The notes beneath the pieces were generated by a model that was given only the letters and a program-made list of their open reading frames with translations, did not search any database and was not told the DNA's origin. The position numbers and the translations under genes are program-made. Positions 17,356 to 24,544 of a DNA stretch of 35,778 bases are shown here, piece after piece. Within the stretch, counting starts at the first letter, position 1. The number at the start of each line of letters is the position of its first letter. Source of the DNA: Hymenobacter psychrotolerans DSM 18569 (lineage in GTDB: Bacteria; Bacteroidota; Bacteroidia; Cytophagales; Hymenobacteraceae); contig NZ_FRAS01000031.1 of assembly GCF_900142395.1 (NCBI RefSeq), positions 1 through 35,778 of the forward strand, written 5' to 3'.

Positions 17356-17712
17356 TTAGAATAGCCGCGCCGCTTCCGCCGCCATAAACGCCTGAAACCG
17401 CTCCTGCAACTCCCGATACTCCTGGATCAGCTGCTGGCCTGCGGGCGTTACTTCGGCACCGCCGCCGCGCTTGCCGCCGGTCTGGGTGTGCACTACAGGC
17501 GCTGCTGCCTGCGCATTAAGGGAGCTAACCAAGTTCCAGGCCCGCTTGTACGACATGCCCATCTGCTGCGCGGCCTTCGAGATGGAGCCCTGCTCCTGAA
17601 TCTGCGTCAGCAATTCCAGCCGCCCAATGCCCATGAACCGGTCGTCGTCCGTTTCCACCCACAGGCGGCCGTTGAGGCGAAAGTTCAGGTCGGGGTGGAG
17701 CAGGTTTTTCAT
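17356..17712 (-). CDS. ModE-type winged-helix regulator, DNA-binding domain only
   Basis: A 118-residue protein from the ATG at 17712. The frame is open to 17946, but the added N-terminus is Arg-rich and unlike the family. The opening LNGRLWVETDDDRFMGIGRLELL and the helix-turn-helix SISKAAQQMGMSYKRAWNLV (residues ~43-62) are typical of the ModE N-terminal domain. The wing TGGKRGGGAEVTPAGQQL (78-95) and the closing helix follow. Full ModE has a C-terminal pair of Mop-like molybdate-binding domains; none is present here, so molybdate would have to be sensed by another protein or not at all. It lies 61 bases upstream of the TonB receptor with a ModE-like site between them, so it probably regulates that gene. 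Confidence 0.85.
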   Translation of the reverse strand: MKNLLHPDLNFRLNGRLWVETDDDRFMGIGRLELLTQIQEQGSISKAAQQMGMSYKRAWNLVSSLNAQAAAPVVHTQTGGKRGGGAEVTPAGQQLIQEYRELQERFQAFMAAEAARLF

Positions 17713-17935
17713 GGGTGCAATCTTACAAAAACCTTTGTACTGACGCTGTGCTGCCAGTTTCCGGGAATGCCGGCGGGCCGCCACTCGTCGGCAATGGCCA
17801 CTATTCCACAGCCTCAGGCCCAAGCGAAAAAACGCAACTCGTCCGCAACCTAACCCCTGCTTTCTTCGGATACCACTCTTAGTATCAGCCAGGTTGGCTG
17901 TTTTACGCATGTACCACTTCTTTCCCTGCATCCCC

Positions 17936-18544
17936 ATGGAACCCAATCAAGCTGCAACCCCAGGCACCACGATGGGCGGTACCACTCCTGGTCAGTCCCA
18001 AAACTCTTCTCAGCCCGATACCGGTACCAAACAAACAACTCAATCCAGCTCATCAGCCGGCTCCTCGTCTCAAAAGCAACAGCCAGCCGATAGCAAAAAC
18101 CAGACGGAATCTGCCGGCCTGCAACAGCTCCTGGACCAGCTTCCGCAGGGTGTGCGCGACTTCTGCACCAGTTCCTGGAGCCAGATCGGCAAGATGAGCA
18201 CCACACAGAAAGTAGCGGGAGCCGCCGCGCTGGCTGGCTTGGGCTACCTAGCCCTGCGCTCCGGAAAATCCGCCAGCCCCAAAGTATACGACAAACCCTA
18301 CCGGGGCTCCGGCAAAGGCTACCAAAGCACTTCGCCAGCTGATTCCCGTGCCGGCTACTCAGGTGGCCTCGACCGGCAAAACGAGTCGCGGGCCGGCGGC
18401 AGCTACCAGGCCGGCAGCCACCAGAATTCGGCAGGCTCATCCTCTGCATCCAGCTCCGGCTCCGCCAACAAGTCCTCTATGGCAAACCGCAACTCCGGCA
18501 GCGCCTATGATGAGGCAGGCTCTGGCTTCGGTGGTGATATTTAG
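17936..18544 (+). CDS. Hypothetical low-complexity Ser/Gln/Gly-rich protein with one hydrophobic segment
   Basis: A 202-residue protein from MEPNQAATPG; starts at 17894 and 17909 are also possible. Residues ~5-55 are rich in Ser, Gln, Thr and Pro. The middle (about 60-110) is more ordered, with GLQQLLDQLPQGVRDFCTSS and then KVAGAAALAGLGYLALRSGK, a single membrane-type helix. The rest is Ser/Gly/Asn-rich and disordered. No family is recognised. It could be a small membrane-anchored or stress-related protein. It is divergent from the ModE-like gene and ends in a strong terminator shared with dnaB. Confidence 0.65.
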   Translation: MEPNQAATPGTTMGGTTPGQSQNSSQPDTGTKQTTQSSSSAGSSSQKQQPADSKNQTESAGLQQLLDQLPQGVRDFCTSSWSQIGKMSTTQKVAGAAALAGLGYLALRSGKSASPKVYDKPYRGSGKGYQSTSPADSRAGYSGGLDRQNESRAGGSYQAGSHQNSAGSSSASSSGSANKSSMANRNSGSAYDEAGSGFGGDI

Positions 18545-18567
18545 AGCCGGATCTGAGCTTTATTGAA

Positions 18568-18612
18568 CGCAAAACGGCGCCTCCAACCCTGGGCTGGAGG
18601 CGCCGTTTTGCG
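18568..18612. terminator. Strong bidirectional terminator
   Basis: Perfect 18-bp stem (18568-18585 and 18595-18612, core AAAACGGCGCCTCCA) with a 9-nt loop. It stands between the convergent hypothetical gene (stop 18544) and dnaB (stop 18651) and has A and T runs on the two sides. Confidence 0.9.
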
Positions 18613-18650
18613 TTGGCCGGGCACCGGATCAATGCGCCGGAAAGCGGGGG

Positions 18651-21299
18651 TTAGAACGGCGGCGGGCCGTCGTCGAAGTTGCTGCGGGGGAAGGGCTGCG
18701 CCGGCGGCGGGCCGTCGTTGTTGATGCGCGAGCCCAGCCGGATTGTGTTGGGCGCAAAGGCCGAGGGGTCGTCGTCGAAGGTGCTGGTGGGAAAAGCACC
18801 GGGGTTGAAGCCAGCATCGCCGAAGCCGCCCGCGCCGTCGAGGTCGGCAAACTTGGTGAACTTGCCGATAAACTTCAGCTGCACCGTTTCCAGGGAGCCA
18901 TTCCGGTGCTTGGCAATAATTACCTCACCCGTTCCCTGAGTCGGGTTGCCCATTTCATCTTCCGTAATCTTGTAGTACTCCGGACGATACAGGAAGATTA
19001 CCATGTCGGCATCCTGCTCGATGGAGCCCGATTCGCGAAGGTCACTGAGTTGGGGCTTTTTGTCGCCGCCCCGGGTTTCCACGGAGCGCGACAGCTGCGA
19101 CAGGGCCAGCACCGGCACGTTCAGTTCCTTGGCAATGCCCTTGAGCGCCCGCGAAATTGAGGCAATTTCCTGCTCCCGGTTGCCGCCACCGCCTTTGCCG
19201 TCGGTGTTGCCCGTCATCAGCTGCAGATAGTCAATGATGATCATCTGGATGTCGTGGTGGGCTTTGAGGCGGCGGCACTTGGTGCGCAGCTCCCGGATGC
19301 TGAGGCCCGGCGTGTCATCAATGTAGATGGGCGCCGACGACAAACTGGAAATCTTATGGTTGAGCTGCGCCCACTCGTAGTCGGCGAGGTTGCCTTTCTT
19401 GATTTTCTCGGAGTCCAGCTCGGCTTCCGCTGAAATCAGGCGATTCACGAGCTGCAGCGACGACATTTCCAGCGAGAAAATAGCCACCGGCTTCTTGAAC
19501 TCCACCGCCGCGTTGCGCATGGCGGATACCACGAAAGCAGTGTTGTGCGTCACCGTCATATCCTGCAGCAGAAACAGCCGATTGCCATCAATAGCGAAGC
19601 CGTAATAATCATCCACCTGGTCGAATTCCACCGCAATACCGGTCATGCGCCAGTCTATGGGGCTTTTCCACGGCTGCGCTTTCTTGCGAGCCACCCGCAC
19701 AGGCACCCGGTTGATGTCGCCGTAGATACGCACCCGGTACACCTCGCTTTCGTAGCCGCTGCGGCTAATAGTCGCGCGCTTCTTTTTCAGGGAAGTGCGG
19801 AAGCCCAGCGAGTCGGCCAGAAACTTAATCTGGCGGGCCAGGCGGTGGTTTTTCTGGGTGATTTCGTACCCGTTGGACACCGGGTCCAGGTGGCCGTCGG
19901 AGTCGATGAGGCCGGCCAGCAGGCGCAGGCGGTTTTCGGTACTGTTACTCAGGTACTGCTGCGGAATATGCTTATCGCCGAGTACGCCCAGTTGGCGCAA
20001 CTCGTCCTGCAGCGAGTACTGGGCGATGCTGCCACCCTGCCGGCCGCGCGTGATGCCGTAGCTGTTGCAGCGGTCTGCCACTACGCCTACGGTCACCTGC
20101 ATGTCCAGTTCGGCAGCGTACTGGTGCAGATACTCGATAATTTCCGGGTCCTGGCCCGTGATGCGGCAGTTGTCAGATGCACCGTCGCCGAGCCACACGC
20201 CCAGGAAATACGGATCAACCGGCACTTCCCGCGCGGCAAACTCCACCGGCACTTTGTAGCCCTTGTAGTTGGAGCGGAACTTGTCAGACTTGCCGAGCCA
20301 GTCCTTTACGGTGATGTTGAGCACGTCGCCGTGGCGGTGCGGGCCCTCGGTGCGGCTGCGCTTCAGCGAGAGGATGTGGCTTTCGTTGACGCGGTAGGCC
20401 TCGGCTTTGTTCTGGCGCACCCAGTACATGTTTTCGCGGCCCCGGGCAATGTTCAACACGCGGCGCGGCATAGAGTCGTCGCCCATGAGCAGTTCACCCT
20501 CGCGCACATCCTCCACCTTGCGCAGGGTGCCGTCGTACATCAGCACTTTCGTGCCTTTGCCCAGACACTTACCCATGCCCGGCCGAGCCGCAATAATCAC
20601 AAGGTCAGATGGTTGCCAGCCTGAGGTTACCCGATCCAGGGCCGAGAAGCCGGAGGGCACGCCGGTCAGGCCGTCCTTCTGGTCTTTCTTTTCTTCCAGC
20701 TCCTTGATGGCCTTGCCCATCAGGCTGCGCATGTCGTCGAAGTTCTTGCGGATGTTCGACTCCGACACTTCAAACAGCGCCTGCTCCGTGCTGTCGAGCA
20801 GGTTGAACACGTCGGTGGTATCCTCGAAAGCGTCGCGCTGAATGGTGCTGGCAATGTTGATCAGCTCCCGCTTGATGGCGTTTTCGGTGATGATGCGGGA
20901 GTGGTACTCGATGTTGGCGGCCGAATTGACCTTGAACGTGAGGTTGGCTACATAGTGTGCGCCGCCGGCGGCCTCCAGCTCGCCCATCTCGCGCAGCTCG
21001 TGCGTGACGGTCAGAATATCAATCGGCTCCGACTTGTCGAACAGGTTCAGGATGGCCTTGAAGATGCGCTGGTGCCCGTCTTTGTAGAAGCTCTGGGGCT
21101 TCAGTATATCAATAACGGTGGTCAGGGCGTCCTTTTCGAGCATGAGGGCGCCCAGAACGGCGGCCTCCAACTCTAGCGCCTGCGGAGGAAGTTTGCCGGC
21201 GGGGCCACCCATTGGAAGAGCCGGCGTAGGGCGGCTGTTCCAGGCGGCTTTGGCTCGCGAGGCCGATAGTTTCAGGCGGTCATCCATCCGGTCGTTCAT
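18651..21299 (-). CDS. dnaB: Replicative DNA helicase DnaB, interrupted by an intein
   Basis: An 882-residue precursor. N-extein residues 1-244 hold the DnaB N-terminal helical domain (PPQALELEAAVLGALMLE), the linker (FDDMRSLMGKAIKELEEKK) and the RecA-like domain up to the Walker A AARPGMGK. Residues 245-586 are an intein. The C-extein resumes at Thr587 with AFVVSAMRNAAVEFKKPVAI, then SLEMSSLQL, Walker B IIIDYLQLM, LSQLSRSVETRGG and DLRESGSIEQDADM. Without the intein the helicase is 540 residues, somewhat longer than E. coli DnaB because of an N-terminal extension and a Pro/Asp-rich tail. It unwinds DNA at the fork as a hexamer. The P-loop is complete only after splicing, so activity depends on it. 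Transcribed divergently from the Mpl-like gene. Confidence 0.97.
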   Translation of the reverse strand: MNDRMDDRLKLSASRAKAAWNSRPTPALPMGGPAGKLPPQALELEAAVLGALMLEKDALTTVIDILKPQSFYKDGHQRIFKAILNLFDKSEPIDILTVTHELREMGELEAAGGAHYVANLTFKVNSAANIEYHSRIITENAIKRELINIASTIQRDAFEDTTDVFNLLDSTEQALFEVSESNIRKNFDDMRSLMGKAIKELEEKKDQKDGLTGVPSGFSALDRVTSGWQPSDLVIIAARPGMGKCLGKGTKVLMYDGTLRKVEDVREGELLMGDDSMPRRVLNIARGRENMYWVRQNKAEAYRVNESHILSLKRSRTEGPHRHGDVLNITVKDWLGKSDKFRSNYKGYKVPVEFAAREVPVDPYFLGVWLGDGASDNCRITGQDPEIIEYLHQYAAELDMQVTVGVVADRCNSYGITRGRQGGSIAQYSLQDELRQLGVLGDKHIPQQYLSNSTENRLRLLAGLIDSDGHLDPVSNGYEITQKNHRLARQIKFLADSLGFRTSLKKKRATISRSGYESEVYRVRIYGDINRVPVRVARKKAQPWKSPIDWRMTGIAVEFDQVDDYYGFAIDGNRLFLLQDMTVTHNTAFVVSAMRNAAVEFKKPVAIFSLEMSSLQLVNRLISAEAELDSEKIKKGNLADYEWAQLNHKISSLSSAPIYIDDTPGLSIRELRTKCRRLKAHHDIQMIIIDYLQLMTGNTDGKGGGGNREQEIASISRALKGIAKELNVPVLALSQLSRSVETRGGDKKPQLSDLRESGSIEQDADMVIFLYRPEYYKITEDEMGNPTQGTGEVIIAKHRNGSLETVQLKFIGKFTKFADLDGAGGFGDAGFNPGAFPTSTFDDDPSAFAPNTIRLGSRINNDGPPPAQPFPRSNFDDGPPPF
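19542..20567 (-). mobile_element. DnaB intein with LAGLIDADG homing endonuclease
   Basis: A 342-residue in-frame insertion between Lys244 and Thr587 of the P-loop (GMGK^T). It starts with Cys (CLGKGTKVLMYDGT, block A) and has block B with VNESHIL. It ends YYGFAIDGNRLFLLQDMTV then THN (blocks F and G, His-Asn). Two LAGLIDADG motifs are visible: FLGVWLGDGA (366-374) and LLAGLIDSDG (460-469), both with their catalytic acids. All residues for splicing (Cys1, block-B His, His-Asn, +1 Thr) are present and no stop interrupts it, so it looks active for splicing and possibly for homing. P-loop inteins in DnaB are known in other bacteria. Confidence 0.96.
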
Positions 21300-21399
21300 C
21301 AGCAGGTAGGCACTACAAGGTAAGCAGGTTCGGGCGGTTTGCGGTCGGTATCAGCCGGGTTTCTTCCGCCTGCCGCCCCGGGTTTTTGCAAAGGGGGTA

Positions 21400-21407
21400 C
21401 AAAGCTA
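21400..21407 (-). promoter_or_regulatory. Candidate -7 promoter box for dnaB
   Basis: CAAAGCTA on the plus strand is TAGCTTTG on the minus strand, a TAnnTTTG match about 100 bases before the dnaB start at 21299. The 315-base gap 21300-21614 otherwise holds no gene. Confidence 0.35.
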
Positions 21408-21582
21408 ACGGCTGAGGTCTACAATCCGGGAGCCGGACGAAAGGTTTCTTTTTTGCCGGCCGCGCGGCCAGCCCGAAGGGTAACAGACTGGCAGGGAGCC
21501 ACTGGCCGGCTGTTTTATTTCGCGCCGCCAACTTCTGCCCGCCCGCACCGGCCAGCCCCGGCCACCTCTCACCCAATCAGCT

Positions 21583-21590
21583 TACCTTTG
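21583..21590 (+). promoter_or_regulatory. Candidate -7 promoter box for the Mpl-like gene
   Basis: TACCTTTG, a TAnnTTTG match 24 bases before the ATG at 21615. Spacing fits a short leader. No clear -33 box. Confidence 0.45.
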
Positions 21591-21614
21591 CCAACCCCTT
21601 ATCTACTATCCTGA

Positions 21615-23000
21615 ATGGCTGCCACGCCCTCCTCTCTCCAACACCTGCACCTGATTGCCGTCGGGGGCAGCATTATGCACAACCTGGCCCTGGCCCTGCA
21701 CAAGCGCGGCGCCCAGGTGACGGGCTCCGACGACGAAATCTTTGAGCCGGCCAAAAGCCGCCTGGCCGCCGCCGGCCTGCTGCCCGCCGAAGAAGGCTGG
21801 TTTCCGGAAAAGATAACCGCCGACCTCGACGCCGTGATTGTGGGCATGCACGCCCGCCCCGACAACCCCGAGCTGCTGCGCGCCCAGGAGCTGGGTCTGC
21901 GGGTGTATTCGTTTCCGGAGTTTATTTATGAAGCGTCCCGCGACAAGCAGCGGGTGGTGATTGGCGGCTCGCACGGCAAAACCAGCATCACGTCGCTGAT
22001 TCTCCACGTGCTGCGCTACCACGGCCGCAAGTTCGACTACGCGGTGGGTGCCCAGCTGGAAGGCTTCGATCTGATGGTGCAGCTGACCGAGGACGCGCCC
22101 ATCATCATTATTGAGGGCGACGAGTACCTTTCCTCTCCCGTCGACCGGCGGCCGAAATTCCACCTCTACCAGCACCACATCGGGGTGATTTCCGGCATCA
22201 GCTGGGACCACATCAACGTGTTTCCGACCGAGGAAATCTACCGGGAGCAGTTCAAGATCTTCGCCGACATAACGCCCAAGGCCGGCACGCTCATCTACGA
22301 CCGGGACGACGAGCAGGTGCAGCTGGTGACGGTACCGAGCAACCCCGACGTGCAGTACATCGGCTACGGCCCGCACGAACACGTGATTCGCAACGGCAAG
22401 ACCTTCCTGCTCAACAAGAAAGATGAGGAAGTACCGGTGCAGGTATTCGGGGAGCACAATCTGCGCAACATCTCAGCCGCCAAGGAAGTCTGCAAGCAGC
22501 TGGGCATCAAGGGCAAGGATTTCTACGAGGCCCTCGGCACCTTCAAGGGAGCCGCCCGCCGCCTGGAGCTGGTGAAAGAAGGCTCCGATTCGGTGGTGTA
22601 TAAGGATTTCGCGCACGCGCCCAGCAAGCTGAAAGCCACCGCCACGGCCTTCAAGAAGCAGTACCCGCAGCGGCGGCTGGTGGCCTGCCTGGAGCTGCAC
22701 ACGTTCAGCTCGCTCAATCCGGCCTTCCTGCCGCAGTACGCCCACACCTTCGATGCGCCCGACACGGCCGTGGTGTATTTCAACCCGCACGTACTGGAGC
22801 ACAAGCGCCTGCCGGCGCTGCCGCCGGAGGCGGTGCAGGCCGCCTTTCAGCGCCCCGATCTGCGCGTGTTCACCGACAGCCGGGAGCTGGCAGCTTTCCT
22901 GCACGCGCAGAACTGGCAGAACGCCAACCTGCTGATGATGTCGTCGGGAACGTTTGACGGGCTGGACCTGAACCAGCTGGCGGCTGAAGTAACCAAGTAA
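21615..23000 (+). CDS. mpl: Mpl-like UDP-N-acetylmuramate--peptide ligase
   Basis: A 461-residue Mur-ligase family protein. The N-terminal Rossmann domain has LHLIAVGGSIMHNLALAL (residues ~11-28). The ATP P-loop is GGSHGKTS (117-124), followed by IIIIEGDEYLSSPVD and SGISWDHINVFPT, the Mur central-domain blocks. The C-terminal domain has DFAHAPSKLKATATA (the Mur DYAHxP motif as DFAHAP). Mpl attaches recovered L-Ala-D-Glu-mDAP tripeptide to UDP-MurNAc in cell-wall recycling, and this protein is nearer to Mpl than to MurC by its N-terminal block and by DFAHAP. Substrate specificity is inferred from family. It is followed after 44 bases by an alpha/beta hydrolase on the same strand, probably co-transcribed. 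Confidence 0.85.
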   Translation: MAATPSSLQHLHLIAVGGSIMHNLALALHKRGAQVTGSDDEIFEPAKSRLAAAGLLPAEEGWFPEKITADLDAVIVGMHARPDNPELLRAQELGLRVYSFPEFIYEASRDKQRVVIGGSHGKTSITSLILHVLRYHGRKFDYAVGAQLEGFDLMVQLTEDAPIIIIEGDEYLSSPVDRRPKFHLYQHHIGVISGISWDHINVFPTEEIYREQFKIFADITPKAGTLIYDRDDEQVQLVTVPSNPDVQYIGYGPHEHVIRNGKTFLLNKKDEEVPVQVFGEHNLRNISAAKEVCKQLGIKGKDFYEALGTFKGAARRLELVKEGSDSVVYKDFAHAPSKLKATATAFKKQYPQRRLVACLELHTFSSLNPAFLPQYAHTFDAPDTAVVYFNPHVLEHKRLPALPPEAVQAAFQRPDLRVFTDSRELAAFLHAQNWQNANLLMMSSGTFDGLDLNQLAAEVTK

Positions 23001-23044
23001 CTCCCGGGCCTGCCGTGGCATAACACTGCCGCGGCTTCTATGCT

Positions 23045-23755
23045 ATGAAACACACGATTTTACTTCTGCACGGCGCACTGGCGTCGGAGGCGCAGCTGAA
23101 GTGGCTGAAACGGGAGCTGCCGCCTTTTTATGCCGTGCACTCCTTCTCGTTTAGCGGGCACGGCGGCCGGCCGTTGGTAGCGGCCGAGCAGACGATGAAG
23201 CACTTCGCGCAGGAAGTGCAGCAGTTTATCCGGAGCCGGCAGCTGCCGCCGGTGCACGTATTCGGCTACAGCATGGGCGGCTACGCAGCGCTGGCGGCGG
23301 CCGTGTCCGCGCCGGAGCTGTTCGGCAGCATCACCACGCTGGGCACCAAGTTCGACTGGTCGCCGGCCACGGCGGCGCTGGAAACCCGGTTCCTGGATGC
23401 GGAGAAGATGCGCGAGAAAGTGCCGCAGTTTGTGGAGCACCTGGAGCAGCTGCATGCGCCTACCCCGCTGCCCGAGCTGCTGGCCGCTACCGCCAGCCTC
23501 ATGCGCGGCCTCGGCGACGTGCCGCTGCTCACCCCGCAGAACCTGGCCACGCTGGAAGTGCCGGTGCAGGTGCTGGTGGGCGAGCTGGACAAAACGGCCG
23601 GCGTAGATGCTTCCCGCCACTTCGCCGATTTCATGCCCCGCGCTACCTTCGAAATCATCATGAACACCCCGCACCCGTTGGAAAAAGTCAACCCCGACTT
23701 GCTGGTGACGCGCATTGCTCGGTTTGTGGAGCAGGTGCAGGAAAACAGGGTATAA
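23045..23755 (+). CDS. Alpha/beta hydrolase
   Basis: A 236-residue protein with a short alpha/beta-hydrolase fold. LLLHGALASEAQ forms the oxyanion loop. Ser76 in FGYSMGG is the nucleophile (G-x-S-x-G), Asp182 in VLVGELDKTAG the acid and His210 in NTPHPLEK the base. No signal peptide, so cytoplasmic. The lid region is short. It likely cleaves an ester or thioester; substrate unknown. It starts 44 bases after the Mpl-like gene and ends before a strong terminator, so it may be the second gene of a two-gene operon. Confidence 0.88.
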   Translation: MKHTILLLHGALASEAQLKWLKRELPPFYAVHSFSFSGHGGRPLVAAEQTMKHFAQEVQQFIRSRQLPPVHVFGYSMGGYAALAAAVSAPELFGSITTLGTKFDWSPATAALETRFLDAEKMREKVPQFVEHLEQLHAPTPLPELLAATASLMRGLGDVPLLTPQNLATLEVPVQVLVGELDKTAGVDASRHFADFMPRATFEIIMNTPHPLEKVNPDLLVTRIARFVEQVQENRV

Positions 23756-23782
23756 CTCCTAGCGCGCTACGATTTGGCACGC

Positions 23783-23810
23783 AAAAGGCCCGCCGATTGG
23801 CGGGCCTTTT
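23783..23810. terminator. Bidirectional terminator
   Basis: Perfect 12-bp stem AAAAGGCCCGCC / GGCGGGCCTTTT (23783-23794, 23799-23810) with loop GATT and following Ts. It lies between the alpha/beta hydrolase (plus) and the minus-strand lipoprotein unit. Confidence 0.9.
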
Positions 23811-23828
23811 TTATTATGTTATGGTGGA

Positions 23829-23945
23829 CTACTTCTCCTCCGGCTTGCGGGGCGGCACAGCTGGGCGCGGGCGGCGCCGGTCTGTAGTGACGAGCAGGGC
23901 CAGGGCCGTGAGCGAGAGACGCAGAATCCAGGTGCGGCTGAGCAT
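23829..23945 (-). CDS. Small membrane-type ORF (38 residues), hypothetical
   Basis: ATG at 23945, stop TAG at 23829-23831. It starts 2 bases after the stop of the lipoprotein gene. The first half, MLSRTWILRLSLTALALLV, is a hydrophobic helix with a positive N-terminus. The second half is Arg/Pro-rich and ends in KPEEK. Position, polarity and a terminator just beyond suggest a real third gene of the M48 unit. It is short and no homolog is known to me, so confidence is moderate. It could be a single-pass small membrane protein. Confidence 0.4.
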   Translation of the reverse strand: MLSRTWILRLSLTALALLVTTDRRRPRPAVPPRKPEEK

Positions 23946-23947
23946 GG

Positions 23948-24517
23948 CTAGCGGGGTGTAAACAGGGTGTTGTTGTCTTCTACGCGCAGGTCGCAGCTGC
24001 TGCCGCCGGTATTTTCCTCGCAGGAAGTCCCCACGATGTCGTTGTCTTCGAAATTGAAGAAGCAGAACGTGCAGCCTACCCCCGTGATGATGTAGCGTGA
24101 GGCGCTGGAGCTCAGGTACAATTCGCTGCCCGACACGGTGAGCGGCAGCGCCATACCGCGGAACATGCCGTTGCGCAGCCCCAGCCCTACCACGTAGAAC
24201 ATGGCCTTGTCCTTGGCCTTGCCCTGCACCTTGCGCACCATCGTTTTGTCGATGGTGGTGCCGTCGCCGAACTGCCGGTTGAAGGCCAGGGCCAGCTGTT
24301 CGCGGGGCAGCACGTACTTAATCAGCCCTCTGTCGCCGACGGAAGCAATGAGTTTGCTGGCGGGCTCCCGCTTGCGCCGGGCAGCCTCATCCAGCTCACC
24401 GTTGGGCGAGTTCATCTCCGGAAAGCCCTTTTTAGTGGTTTCGCAGGCGGGCAGGGTGGCCGTAAGCAGCAGGGCGGCCAGCAGCAGGCGCTGAAAAGGC
24501 CGAATGGATAGCATCAT
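23948..24517 (-). CDS. Hypothetical lipoprotein
   Basis: A 189-residue protein. The N-terminus MMLSIRPFQRLLLAALLLTA then TLPAC is a lipoprotein signal with Cys25 as the lipid site. The mature part has no family that I recognise. A Cys-rich end (GVGCTFCFFNFEDND ... TSCEENTGGSSC) holds four cysteines that could form disulfides or bind a metal. It follows the M48 protease gene after 27 bases on the same strand, so the two are probably one unit acting in the periplasm or on the outer membrane. Either of the first two Met codons may be the start. Confidence 0.7.
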   Translation of the reverse strand: MMLSIRPFQRLLLAALLLTATLPACETTKKGFPEMNSPNGELDEAARRKREPASKLIASVGDRGLIKYVLPREQLALAFNRQFGDGTTIDKTMVRKVQGKAKDKAMFYVVGLGLRNGMFRGMALPLTVSGSELYLSSSASRYIITGVGCTFCFFNFEDNDIVGTSCEENTGGSSCDLRVEDNNTLFTPR

Positions 24518-24544
24518 GCGGGAAATATAGGAACAAGGCGCCGG

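Noticed and set aside
18651..21299. dnaB length of 882 residues taken as a fusion or assembly error
   Set aside because: The extra 342 residues have intein ends, a block-B His and LAGLIDADG motifs, in frame, exactly in the P-loop.
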